Below are positions 8,793-17,357 of a stretch of DNA of 64,000 nt, piece by piece. The notes under the pieces were generated by a model, which saw only the letters and a program-made list of their open reading frames with translations, was not told the DNA's origin and did not search any database. Location: the NCBI RefSeq assembly GCF_014649955.1, contig NZ_BMUA01000007.1, positions 124,001-188,000 on the forward strand. The letters are read 5' to 3'. A program made the translations under genes and the position numbers. Numbering within the stretch: position 1 is the first letter of the stretch; each line of letters opens with the position of its first letter. The DNA is from Streptomyces violascens. GTDB lineage: Bacteria > Actinomycetota > Actinomycetes > Streptomycetales > Streptomycetaceae.

Positions 8793-9148
8793 CGTATTGG
8801 GGTGTCTGAACGGCGACCGAGGCATCACGGGCGGGCGCGTGTCCGACCGGGGGGACGTGGTGGGGTGCCCCCGCAAGGAGGAGCGCCGGTTCTGGGGGGA
8901 TGTTCGGTGGGCGGAACTGCGCGACGTATGAGGAGGTACCCCGCCGCACTCACGCCCCCCACCCCCGGCAGTGCGCTCCATACCGGCGATGCCGCAGCCC
9001 CGGCCCACGACATATGCCCGCACGGCCGACCGAAGGGCGGCGCCACCCCCACAGGCCGCCCCCCCTGCCGACCCCAGGGCGGCGCAGCCCCATCGAGCCG
9101 CCCGACGAGGCGAAACCAAGCGAAACGAAGCCATGGAAAGGGGACTGG
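8793..9148 (+). other. Gene-free spacer between SWIM and DUF5691 genes
   Basis: I see no supported gene in these 356 bases. The stretch is G- and C-run rich, and the last part holds an imperfect tandem CGAAACCAAG/CGAAACGAAG just before the DUF5691 ribosome-binding site. No strong terminator or promoter was recognised, so the two genes may still be cotranscribed. Confidence 0.5.
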
Positions 9149-10726
9149 ATGTCCGGCTCTACTAGCTCCTGGGAGGAGCTGGTGACCTCGGCGCTCCTTG
9201 GCACCGACCGGCGCCCGGCAGTCGGCAGGCCCGAGGAACTTCTCGATGCCGCCGCGACGCAGACCGTGCGACGCAGGGCGGGGCTGGTTCCGGCGCGCGC
9301 GGGAGTACGTCCGCAGGCCGCGCCACGCGACGAGCGGCCCGAACTGCCGGAGGCGGCCCGGCGGCGGCTTGCGATGCTGCTCGCCGACCGTTCGGCGCCC
9401 GCGCATGCCGGGGGCAGGCGCGGGAGTGCCCCCGATCTGGGCGAGCTGCTCCCGCAGTGGCTGGCCATCGCCAACGAGCGGGGCCTGCGCGCACCGTCCG
9501 AGCTGCTGCCCACGCTCCTCGACGCGGCCCGGGCCCGCACCGACCTGCGCCCCCAAACCCTGACGTTCGCGGGCCCGCGCGGGCTGTGGCTGGCCCGGCT
9601 CAACCCGGAGTGGCGCTTCGCACTGCGCGGCGCGTCGGGCAGCGCGGCGCTGCCCGACCCCGGGGACTCCGAATCCGTACAACTCCTGTGGGAAGAAGGC
9701 CTGTTCGCGGAGCGGGTGGCGCTGCTCGCGGCGGTACGAGCCTACGACCCGGAGGCCGGGCGGGCGCTGCTCGCCGCGACCTGGGCGACGGAGCGGGCAG
9801 AGGACCGGCTGATGTTCCTGGACTCGCTGCGCGACGGGCTCGCGGCCGCGGACGAGCCGTTCCTGGAACGGGCGCTGGCCGACCGGAGCCGCAATGTGCG
9901 GGCGACGGCGGCGGAGCTGCTCTCGGCGTTGCCGGGTTCGGCGCTCGCGCGAAGGATGGCGCAGCGGGCGACGTCCTGTGTGTCTCTGGACCGGACGGGC
10001 GATGGGCCGCTGGTCTCGGTGGAGGCGCCGCACGAGTGCGATGCGGCGATGCAGCGGGACGGGGTCGCGCCGAGGCCTCCGGCGGGGCGGGGTGAACGGT
10101 CGTGGTGGCTGGGCCAGTTGGTGGAGTCGGCACCGCTGGACACGTGGCCGGTGAGGCTGGGCGGACGCACGGCCCGCGACATCGTGGCGCTGCCCGTGGC
10201 CGACGACTGGGGCGACGAACTGCATGCCGCGTGGTGCAGGGCGGCGGTGCGGCAGCGGGATGCGGAGTGGTCCCGGGCTCTGCTCGGTGAGCCGTCGGCT
10301 CCGCCCGGCGAGGGCGCGGGTACGGCGTCCTTGGCGGAGCGGGCCAAGCTCCTGTCGATCCTGGCGGAGGACGAACGGGCGGCCTGGGTGGCCCGGTTCA
10401 TATCCGCGCATGGCCTGTCGGAGGCGTTCCAGCTGCTCGGGGTCTGTGTGGTGCCGTGGGCGGGGGCGTTGGGGCGGGCAGTGGTGGACGCGCTGGAGAT
10501 CGCCCGGGACGCGGGGAGCTATCCGTGGAGCTTCAGCGGGGTGATGGGCCTGGCGGAGCGCTGCCTCGATCCTTCGGAGTCGCCCCGTCTGGAGGCCCTG
10601 ACGGCCACACCACCGGAGGGGGAGGGGGCGTCGCCGGGGGCCGGGGGGTACTGGGCGGAGGCGTTTCAGCGGCTGGTGGCGACGTTGCGCTTGCGCGCGG
10701 CGATGCGGGATGAACTGTGCGGCTAG
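9149..10726 (+). CDS. DUF5691 family protein
   Basis: This 525-residue protein has no catalytic motif that I recognise. It starts MSGSTSSWEELVTSALLGTD and is rich in Ala, Leu and Arg with many amphipathic helices, suggesting a helical-repeat or scaffold fold. A moderately conserved-looking patch is GPRGLWLARLNPEWRFAL around residue 150. I placed the start at ATG 9149 behind AAAGGGGA; the frame remains open 249 nt upstream but without a better ribosome site. Co-orientation with the SWIM gene and presence beside moxR-DUF5682-vWA suggests a fifth component of the same system. Confidence 0.82.
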   Translation: MSGSTSSWEELVTSALLGTDRRPAVGRPEELLDAAATQTVRRRAGLVPARAGVRPQAAPRDERPELPEAARRRLAMLLADRSAPAHAGGRRGSAPDLGELLPQWLAIANERGLRAPSELLPTLLDAARARTDLRPQTLTFAGPRGLWLARLNPEWRFALRGASGSAALPDPGDSESVQLLWEEGLFAERVALLAAVRAYDPEAGRALLAATWATERAEDRLMFLDSLRDGLAAADEPFLERALADRSRNVRATAAELLSALPGSALARRMAQRATSCVSLDRTGDGPLVSVEAPHECDAAMQRDGVAPRPPAGRGERSWWLGQLVESAPLDTWPVRLGGRTARDIVALPVADDWGDELHAAWCRAAVRQRDAEWSRALLGEPSAPPGEGAGTASLAERAKLLSILAEDERAAWVARFISAHGLSEAFQLLGVCVVPWAGALGRAVVDALEIARDAGSYPWSFSGVMGLAERCLDPSESPRLEALTATPPEGEGASPGAGGYWAEAFQRLVATLRLRAAMRDELCG

Positions 10727-10800
10727 CCGGCCCGGGGGCTCAGCCCCCACTCCCCCCCTCGCCGGAGGAGCTGAACGGGGCGGACGCGGAGCCCTTTGTG

Positions 10801-10876
10801 TAGTTCCCCGCGCCCCGGAAAACCCCGCTCGACCTGCGGTCCGTGCGTGGTTGCTCGCGCAGTTCCCCGCGCCCCT
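10801..10876. repeat. Two copies of a short dispersed Streptomyces intergenic repeat
   Basis: AGTTCCCCGCGCCCC occurs twice, at about 10802-10816 and 10860-10874, in the 260-bp gap between DUF5691 and icmB. This string is very common between Streptomyces genes, by my recollection. The flanking sequence is G/C-run rich, with partly complementary runs that could form hairpins ending both converging transcripts. Confidence 0.55.
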
Positions 10877-10987
10877 GGCGGGTTGACGCCGGCCCGCACC
10901 GGGCATTTCAGCCTGTCATGGGGGTCCCCCTGGCCCTCGAGGCGCGAACGGGGTCCGGGGCGGGGCCCCAGGGGCCCAGGGCAACCC

Positions 10988-11401
10988 CTATGCCCCCGCC
11001 GGCTGCCGCACGTTCGCGTTGACCCAGGTGACGATCGACGCCGTGGTCGCGCCCGGAGTGAAGATCTCGGCCACCCCGAGTTCCTTCAGCGGCGGGATGT
11101 CGGCCTCGGGGATGATGCCGCCGCCGAAGACCTTGATGTCCTCCGCGTCGCGCTCCTTCAGGAGCTCCAGCACCTTCGCGAACAGCGTGTTGTGCGCACC
11201 GGAGAGGATCGAGAGGCCGATCGCGTCGGCGTCCTCCTGGATCGCGGTGTCGACGATCTGCTCGGGCGTCTGGTGCAGCCCGGTGTAGATGACCTCCATG
11301 CCGGCGTCACGCAGCGCCCGCGCGATGACCTTGGCTCCGCGATCGTGACCGTCGAGACCCGGCTTGGCCACCACCACGCGGATCGGACCAGTTACACCCA
11401 T
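10988..11401 (-). CDS. icmB: Isobutyryl-CoA mutase small (B12-binding) subunit
   Basis: This is a stand-alone cobalamin-binding domain of 137 residues that partners the large subunit of isobutyryl-CoA mutase, interconverting isobutyryl-CoA and n-butyryl-CoA. The base-off/His-on motif D-x-H-x-x-G is seen in GLDGHDRG, followed by SILSGAH and GGGIIPEAD, which hold the corrinoid. I chose ATG 11401 behind GGAGG; an upstream ATG at 11422 has no site. The large subunit is not in the window. Such B12-only proteins are shared by several mutases, so the exact partner is inferred from similarity to S. coelicolor IcmB. Confidence 0.9.
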   Translation of the reverse strand: MGVTGPIRVVVAKPGLDGHDRGAKVIARALRDAGMEVIYTGLHQTPEQIVDTAIQEDADAIGLSILSGAHNTLFAKVLELLKERDAEDIKVFGGGIIPEADIPPLKELGVAEIFTPGATTASIVTWVNANVRQPAGA

Positions 11402-11783
11402 CACTGCCTCCACATGTCCCACCTGCGCACCCCCGTGCCGAAGGGCCGGGGAAGTGAACGAACGTTATCCACAGCATCCCGCAACCCGCCGTTTCACGGT
11501 GGAGAGGGAGGGGGAAATCACACGTGGGACACGTTCGTTTTGCACCGTACCCGCATCAGTCGGCCCACCGGCACCGGCCGGACGGCGCTCGTGACGGGGT
11601 GGGCGCGGGCGCAAGGGGAGCCGCTACGAAGGCGCCGCACCACCGTGCTGTCAGCCGCGCAGCACGGTGGTCCGGCCCCTCGTATTTCGGGGCCGGCTCA
11701 GGCAGGGCCTTCACAGGCGGAGCCCCATGAGGGCATACGGGGGACGGAGCGGCCTTCTGTGTGCCATTCGGGAGGTCGCCGCC

Positions 11784-12608
11784 GTGCAGTTCTTTTCGTT
11801 ACTGCCGCTGTGTGTGCGCCGGGCGTGGCTGTCGGCGGCACTGATCAGGGCCACCGCGCTGGATCTGGCCGTGCTGGCCGGGCACCTGCTCCTGTATCCC
11901 TCGGGCCTGGCCCCCGAGCGGCATCCCGCGCCGGATCCGGCCGCCGCGCCGCAGCTGCCGACAGCCGGCCGCTCGCACCCGCCCGTGGTCCTGCTGCACG
12001 GCTTCATCGACAACCGGTCCGTGTTCGTGCTGTTGCGCCGTTCACTGGCCCGGCACGGCTGGCGGCATCTCGAATCGCTCAACTACTCGCCGCTGACCGG
12101 CGACATCAGGGTCGCCGCGGAGTTGCTCGGCCGCCATGTGGAGGAGATCTGCGCCCGCACCGGCCACCGCGAGGTGGACGTTGTGGGGCACAGCCTGGGC
12201 GGCCTGATAGCCCGCTATTACGTGCAGCGCCTGGGCGGCGACCTCCGGGTCCGTACGCTCGTGACGCTGGGCACCCCGCATTCCGGCACGCGCTCGGCAC
12301 AGCTCGCGCATGCGCACCCGATCGTGCGGCAGATGTGCCCCGGCTCGGAGCTCGTGGAGGAACTGCGCAGGCCGGCGCCCGGAATCCGGACCCGGTTCGT
12401 GAGTTTCTGGAGCGACCTGGACACACTGATGATTCCGGTCGAGACGGCCCGCATCGAGCACCCGGATCTGATCGCGCAGAACGTCAGGGTGACGGGGATC
12501 GGTCATCTGGCGATGCCGGTTCACCCGGCCGTCGCGGCGGGGGTGCGGCAGGCGCTGACCGCCGGGGAACCGGAGGCCGCGGCCGAGGACGCGTTCTCGG
12601 TGGCCTGA
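11784..12608 (+). CDS. Alpha/beta-hydrolase lipase/esterase
   Basis: This 274-residue protein begins with a hydrophobic segment (residues about 15-35) that could be a signal anchor. The catalytic core has LLHGFIDN (oxyanion region), the nucleophile elbow GHSLGG, a GTPHSGT segment, an acidic SDLDTLM and the terminal GHLAMP holding the His. This is a triacylglycerol-lipase-type fold acting on an ester outside or at the membrane. GTG 11784, with GGGAGG upstream, is preferred over ATG 11727. The 360-bp upstream gap carries ACGAACGT (11458) and its complement ACGTTCGT (11531) as a widely spaced inverted repeat. Confidence 0.82.
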   Translation: MQFFSLLPLCVRRAWLSAALIRATALDLAVLAGHLLLYPSGLAPERHPAPDPAAAPQLPTAGRSHPPVVLLHGFIDNRSVFVLLRRSLARHGWRHLESLNYSPLTGDIRVAAELLGRHVEEICARTGHREVDVVGHSLGGLIARYYVQRLGGDLRVRTLVTLGTPHSGTRSAQLAHAHPIVRQMCPGSELVEELRRPAPGIRTRFVSFWSDLDTLMIPVETARIEHPDLIAQNVRVTGIGHLAMPVHPAVAAGVRQALTAGEPEAAAEDAFSVA

Positions 12609-12636
12609 GCGGAACGCCCCCCGAGCCGGAGCGGCA

Positions 12637-12743
12637 CCGCCCGACAAGGCCACCCCACCGTCTGCCCGCACCTCCCGAGAAGGTCACCCCTCACCGGCCG
12701 CCGGAACCGCCCGGGAAAGTCGCCCACCGCCGGCCGCCCGCAC
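12637..12743 (+). repeat. Three imperfect ~36-bp tandem repeats downstream of the lipase gene
   Basis: Units at 12637-12671, 12672-12706 and 12707-12743 align well: each has a CCGCCCG-like start, an AAGGTCACCCC-like core and a GGCCGCC-rich end. They lie in the 460-bp gap between the lipase and the M23 peptidase. I see no supported gene over them. Confidence 0.55.
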
Positions 12744-12960
12744 CGGCCCAAGGGCCCCTCCCCCATGGCCGGATTCAGCCCCCACACATCTCCGAACACC
12801 CTCGCCCGTCCCCGCTCCACCCCCGCCCCACCCCCGCAGCAACGTATCCGCACCCCAACGCCCGTCGAACGAACTCCGAACACAGGGCCAAACCTCTGCC
12901 CACAGTCCACCGAAAGGCGGCTGATTGCCCGTTTCCCGTAACCAAGAAACCTGCCGAAGA

Positions 12961-12990
12961 TTGTCGGTCTCGCATACCGCCGGGTACAGT
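12961..12990 (+). promoter_or_regulatory. Putative sigma-70-type promoter for the M23 peptidase gene
   Basis: TTGTCG (12961-12966) and TACAGT (12985-12990) are 18 bp apart, close to the HrdB consensus. Transcription would start about 12997, leaving a 5' leader of about 73 nt before the GTG at 13070. Confidence 0.45.
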
Positions 12991-13069
12991 CACGCCACTG
13001 CTGTCCCCGGGACCCCCGCCCCTTCGGGACCCGGCCGCAGGTTCTGTTGCCGAGGCGAGAGAGAAGTTG

Positions 13070-14671
13070 GTGACTGACCAGCACGCCCACGCCGGGTACG
13101 TCGGACACGACGGTTACCTCAGCGGCAGCAGCGGCCATGACGGCAACGGCGCCCACACCGCGAGCACCGGAAGCTACGGCACCGATCCGCTCTTCGGCGC
13201 GATGCAGGGCGGCTACGCCGACCAGAACGGCTACGCGGCAGGCCGGACGGGCCAGTTCGACACCGGCGCCTTCGCCACCCCGTACGACACCACCGGCCAG
13301 TGGACGGTTCCGGCCCAGGCCACGGCGTACGAACCGGACGGCGCGACCAGCACGTTCAACGACACCGGAACGTTCAGCACGAGCACGTTCGAGGCCGGGA
13401 CGTTCAGCACCGGCACGTTCGACACCGGCGCGTTCGACACCGGCGCCTTCCAGACCAGCGCCTTCGGTACCGGCCGGTTCGACACCGGCACGTTCACCAC
13501 CCCGGTCTTCCCCACCCAGAGCTCCGGCACCGAAACGTTCCATACGGGCGCCTTCGACACGACGGGCCAGTGGGACGCCAACGCGTGGAACCAGGCGCAG
13601 GACACCGGTCAGTACGACAACACCGCGTTCACCTCGGCGTACGACACGACGGGCCAGTGGACGGTGCCCGGCACGCAGTCCGAGACCGGCACGTACGACG
13701 CGACCGCGTGGAACGCGATGGCGACGGCGACGGCGGCCACGACGACGATGCCCGCCCAGCACGAGCCCCAACTCCCTTACGAGACGGCCGAGTTCCTCCA
13801 GACGGAGCTCGCGGACGCGTTCGCGGACGAGTATGCCGAGGCGTTCACGGACGAGCCCGCCCCCGAGCCGGAGCCCACCGAGCTGCCCGGCCCGGCCGTC
13901 CCCGGTTCGCGCGCCGAGGCCCGCCGCAATGCCGGCCGTCGGCGGCGCAGCCCCGCCAAGCGTTCGGCTCTGCTGACCGTCGCGGTGCCGTCCGTGTGCG
14001 TGATGGGGGTCGCGGGTGTCGCGGTCGCCTCCGTCGGCGGGCTCGGCGGCGGCAAGGACGACGGCGCCACCGTGACGGCCGCGGCCGACCCCGCGTCGGT
14101 CAAGCCGGTCGCCGCCAACACCAAGCTGGACACCCAGCTCGCCAATCTCAGCGCCGACGCGAACAGCTTCGCCGACCGGGCCAGCCGGACGCAGGAACGT
14201 ATCGACCTCAAGGCCCGCCAGGACGCGGAGAAGAAGAAAAAGGAGGACGCGGCCGCCGCGAAGGAGGCCGCGCGCCCCAAGTTCGTCCTGCCGGTGACGC
14301 AGAAGGGCCTCAGCGCGTACTACGGGCAGGCCGGCGTCAACTGGATGTCGGTGCACACCGGCATCGACTTCCCGGTCTCGTACGGCACGCCGGTGATGTC
14401 GGCGATCGACGGCACGGTCCGCACGCAGTGGAACAGCGCGTACGGAAACATGGCCATAGTGACCGGCGCCGACGGCACCGAGACCTGGTACTGCCACCTG
14501 TCCAGCACCAAGATCCGCTCGGGTCCGGTGAAGGCCGGTGACGTCATCGCGTACTCGGGGAACTCGGGCAACTCCACCGGGCCGCACCTCCACTTCGAGG
14601 TGCGGCCGGGCGGCGGCTCGTCGATAGACCCCCTGCCGTGGCTGCGCAGCCACGGCCTGGACCCGACGTGA
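13070..14671 (+). CDS. M23 family peptidase with repetitive N-terminal region
   Basis: This 533-residue protein ends in a peptidase M23 (LytM) domain: HTGIDFP near residue 429 and HLHFE near residue 506 provide the zinc ligands, in the arrangement used to cut peptidoglycan cross-links. A transmembrane segment lies near residues 300-325, with a charged coiled-coil (DAEKKKKEDAAAAKEA) before the peptidase. Residues about 60-205 are built of degenerate FDTGxF and YDTTGQWTVP repeats, on the cytoplasmic side if topology is type II. I chose GTG 13070 behind GAGAG; the frame is open far upstream but without support. Confidence 0.87.
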   Translation: MTDQHAHAGYVGHDGYLSGSSGHDGNGAHTASTGSYGTDPLFGAMQGGYADQNGYAAGRTGQFDTGAFATPYDTTGQWTVPAQATAYEPDGATSTFNDTGTFSTSTFEAGTFSTGTFDTGAFDTGAFQTSAFGTGRFDTGTFTTPVFPTQSSGTETFHTGAFDTTGQWDANAWNQAQDTGQYDNTAFTSAYDTTGQWTVPGTQSETGTYDATAWNAMATATAATTTMPAQHEPQLPYETAEFLQTELADAFADEYAEAFTDEPAPEPEPTELPGPAVPGSRAEARRNAGRRRRSPAKRSALLTVAVPSVCVMGVAGVAVASVGGLGGGKDDGATVTAAADPASVKPVAANTKLDTQLANLSADANSFADRASRTQERIDLKARQDAEKKKKEDAAAAKEAARPKFVLPVTQKGLSAYYGQAGVNWMSVHTGIDFPVSYGTPVMSAIDGTVRTQWNSAYGNMAIVTGADGTETWYCHLSSTKIRSGPVKAGDVIAYSGNSGNSTGPHLHFEVRPGGGSSIDPLPWLRSHGLDPT

Positions 14672-14673
14672 CC

Positions 14674-14694
14674 AAAAGCTCGGTCAGAGCTTTT
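14674..14694. terminator. Hairpin between converging M23 and pcrA genes, spanning the pcrA stop
   Basis: AAAAGCTC (14674-14681) and GAGCTTTT (14687-14694) are perfect complements around a 5-nt loop. On both strands the stem ends in a T run. The pcrA stop codon lies in the loop region at 14684-14686, so its terminator overlaps its own coding end. Confidence 0.7.
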
Positions 14695-17155
14695 CCACCG
14701 GCGCGTACCGCAGCAACAGCTTCTTCGGGCGTTCGTCGCCGAAGTCGATCGTGGCCTGGGCATCCGAGCCCGAACCCGTCACCGACATCACGGTGCCCAG
14801 GCCGAACTGGTCGTGCGTGACGCGGTCGCCGACCGACAGGGCGATCACCGGCTTGTCGTTGCCGCGCCGCGTCGCGAAGCCCGAGGGACCCGCCTTGGAG
14901 CGCGACGAGGACAGCGAGTTGCCGATCCCGCCGCCGAGCGACTTGCCCGACACGGGGCCCGCCGGGGCCGCCATCGGACCGGTGCGCTTCCACTCCAGGT
15001 GCTGGACCGGGATCTCCTCCAGGAAGCGCGAGGCCGGGTTGTACGCGGGCTGGCCCCAGGCGCTGCGCATCGAGGAGCGGGTCAGATACAGCCGCTCCCG
15101 GGCGCGCGTGATGCCGACGTAGGCAAGGCGGCGCTCCTCCTCCAGCTCCTTGACCTGGCCGAGCGCCCGCATGTGCGGGAAGACGCCGTCCTCCATGCCG
15201 GTGAGGAACACGACGGGGAATTCGAGGCCCTTGGCGGTGTGGAGCGTCATCAGGGTGATGACTCCGGAGCCGTCTTCCTCCTCGTCGGGGATCTGGTCGG
15301 AGTCGGCGACCAGGGCGACCTTCTCCAGGAACTCGGCGAGCGTGCCCGCGCCCGCCCCTTCCTCACCGTCGGCGTCCCTGCGTTCCTGCTCGAACTCCAG
15401 GGCCACGGCGGCCAGTTCCTGAAGGTTCTCGATGCGGGTCTCGTCCTGCGGATCGGTGGAGGCCTGCAGCTCGGCGAGGTAGCCGGTCCGTTCGAGGACG
15501 GCTTCGAGGACGACGGCGGGTCCGGCGCCGGAGTCCACGATCGTGCGGAGCTCCTCCATCAGCGTGTTGAAGCGCTTGACGGCGTTGGCCGAGCGGGCGG
15601 CCATGCCGTACGCCTCGTCGACGCGGCGCAGCGCCTGCGGGAAGGTGATCTTCTCGCGCAGCGACAGGGCGTCGATCATCGCTTCGGCGCGGTCGCCGAT
15701 GCCGCGCTTGGGCACGTTGAGGATCCGCCGCAGCGGGACGGTGTCCTCGGCGTTCGACAGGACGCGCAGATAGGCCAGGATGTCCCTGACCTCCTTGCGC
15801 TCGTAGAAGCGGACGCCGCCGACGACCTTGTAGGGCAGGCCGACCCGGATGAAGATCTCTTCGAAGACACGGGACTGCGCGTTGGTGCGGTAGAAGACCG
15901 CGACGTCGCCCGCCTTGGCCTCGCCCTTGTCGGTGAGCCGGTCGATCTCGTCGGCGACGAACTGCGCCTCGTCGTGCTCGGTGTCGGCGACGTACCCGGT
16001 GATCTGCGCGCCCGGTCCCGCGTCCGTCCACAGGTTCTTGGGGCGGCGGCTCTCGTTGCGCTCGATCACCGCGTTGGCGGCGGACAGGATCGTCTGCGTG
16101 GAGCGGTAGTTCTGTTCCAGGAGGATCGTCGTCGCGCTCGGGTAGTCCTCCTCGAACTGGAGGATGTTGCGGATCGTCGCGCCGCGGAAGGCGTAGATCG
16201 ACTGGTCCGCGTCACCCACTACGCACAGCTCGGCCGGGGCCTGCGCCTCGCCGGAGGGGCCCACCAGCTCCCGTACCAGCGTGTACTGGGCGTGGTTGGT
16301 GTCCTGGTACTCGTCGACCAGGACGTGCCTGAAGCGCAGCCGGTAGTGCTCGGCCACGTCCGGGAAGGCCTGGAGGAGGTGGACCGTCGTCATGATGATG
16401 TCGTCGAAGTCCAGCGCGTTGGCCTCGCGCAGCCTCGCCTGGTACATCGCGTAGGCCTGCGCCAGCGTCTTCTCGAAGCCGTCCGCGGCCTGGCCCGCGA
16501 AGGTCTCCTCGTCGATCAGCTCGTTCTTCAGGTTGGACACCTTGGCGCTGAACGACTTCGGCGGGAAGCGCTTGGGGTCCAGGTCCAGGTCGCGGCAGAC
16601 CAGCGCCATCAGGCGCTTGGAGTCGGCGGCGTCGTAGATCGAGAACGATGAGGTGAAGCCGAGCCTCTTCGACTCGCGGCGCAGGATCCGCACGCAGGCG
16701 CTGTGGAACGTCATGACCCACATCGCGTTGGCGCGCGGGCCGACCAGCTGCTCGACGCGCTCCTTCATCTCGCCCGCGGCCTTGTTGGTGAAGGTGATCG
16801 CGAGGATCTGGCCGGGGTGCACCCCCCGGGTCGCCAGGAGGTGGGCGATGCGGTGCGTGAGCACCCGCGTCTTGCCGGAGCCGGCGCCGGCCACGATGAG
16901 CAGCGGCGAGCCCGCGTGCACCACGGCGGCGCGCTGCTGTTCGTTCAGCCCCTCCAGGAGGGCCGCCGCGTCGATCGCCGGGCGCGGGGCGCCGCCGCGG
17001 TAGTACGCGTCACGGTCCGCGGGCGCGTCGAACCGGCCGCCGAACAGGTCGTCCGGCACCGCTTCCGGTGCGTGCGACTCCTCGGGCGGCGGCGGGTGCT
17101 CCTCCTCGGAGGGCTGGAGGTCCGCCAGGAAGCTGTCGTCAAAGAGGCTGCTCAT
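14684..17155 (-). CDS. pcrA: ATP-dependent DNA helicase UvrD/PcrA
   Basis: This superfamily 1A helicase has 823 residues, typical for actinobacterial UvrD/PcrA, and acts in nucleotide excision repair, mismatch tolerance and removal of blocked replication forks. Visible motifs are Walker A AGAGSGKTRVL, the motif Ia FTNKAA, the DEXX box VDEYQDTN, GDADQSIYAFRGA, the arginine finger region EQNYRST and HTAKGLEFPVVF. The C-terminal 100 residues are basic and Ser-rich and end in a Tudor-like fold (VGDRVTHDQFGLGTV), used for RNA polymerase contact in PcrA. A damage-type promoter lies immediately upstream. Confidence 0.95.
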   Translation of the reverse strand: MSSLFDDSFLADLQPSEEEHPPPPEESHAPEAVPDDLFGGRFDAPADRDAYYRGGAPRPAIDAAALLEGLNEQQRAAVVHAGSPLLIVAGAGSGKTRVLTHRIAHLLATRGVHPGQILAITFTNKAAGEMKERVEQLVGPRANAMWVMTFHSACVRILRRESKRLGFTSSFSIYDAADSKRLMALVCRDLDLDPKRFPPKSFSAKVSNLKNELIDEETFAGQAADGFEKTLAQAYAMYQARLREANALDFDDIIMTTVHLLQAFPDVAEHYRLRFRHVLVDEYQDTNHAQYTLVRELVGPSGEAQAPAELCVVGDADQSIYAFRGATIRNILQFEEDYPSATTILLEQNYRSTQTILSAANAVIERNESRRPKNLWTDAGPGAQITGYVADTEHDEAQFVADEIDRLTDKGEAKAGDVAVFYRTNAQSRVFEEIFIRVGLPYKVVGGVRFYERKEVRDILAYLRVLSNAEDTVPLRRILNVPKRGIGDRAEAMIDALSLREKITFPQALRRVDEAYGMAARSANAVKRFNTLMEELRTIVDSGAGPAVVLEAVLERTGYLAELQASTDPQDETRIENLQELAAVALEFEQERRDADGEEGAGAGTLAEFLEKVALVADSDQIPDEEEDGSGVITLMTLHTAKGLEFPVVFLTGMEDGVFPHMRALGQVKELEEERRLAYVGITRARERLYLTRSSMRSAWGQPAYNPASRFLEEIPVQHLEWKRTGPMAAPAGPVSGKSLGGGIGNSLSSSRSKAGPSGFATRRGNDKPVIALSVGDRVTHDQFGLGTVMSVTGSGSDAQATIDFGDERPKKLLLRYAPVEKL

Positions 17156-17164
17156 CGTCTCCCG

Positions 17165-17187
17165 AGTCTAGGCCGCCCCTCTGACAC
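17165..17187 (-). promoter_or_regulatory. PafBC/RecA-NDp-like promoter of pcrA
   Basis: On the minus strand, GTGTCAGAG (17187-17179), an 8-nt spacer and TAGACT (17170-17165) match TTGTCRGTG-N8-TAnnnT except at two bases of the upstream box. Transcription would start about 17158, only a few bases before the ATG at 17155. Mycobacterial uvrD is known to use this promoter class. Confidence 0.55.
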
Positions 17188-17357
17188 TCCGCGGCCGCCT
17201 TCGGAGAGACGGTTCGTGACTACGCACCGTAAAGGTCACGGGAATGTATCGGGCCTGTCGGACATCAACCTTCCCAGGGGCCACGGGAGTTGGCTAGCGT
17301 GCCGCAGCAAGCCGGGGAACGCCCCCGTCCGGAACGCTCCGGAAGGAGGTGTCGGCC

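Noticed and set aside
12637..12743. CRISPR-like repeats
   Set aside because: Units are imperfect, directly adjacent without unique spacers, and no cas gene is nearby.
12610..13069. c-di-AMP (ydaO-type) riboswitch before the M23 or NlpC/P60 genes
   Set aside because: Such switches control wall hydrolases in Streptomyces, so I looked in this leader and in those at 17.2 and 19.0 kb. I did not see the conserved GGGGUGAAUC-like core or the matching helices.
10796..14671. One 1291-codon open frame covering the icmB/lipase region and the M23 gene
   Set aside because: It is antisense to icmB, runs through the lipase gene in another frame and through low-complexity spacer. The supported start of the real gene is GTG 13070, after a promoter and ribosome site.
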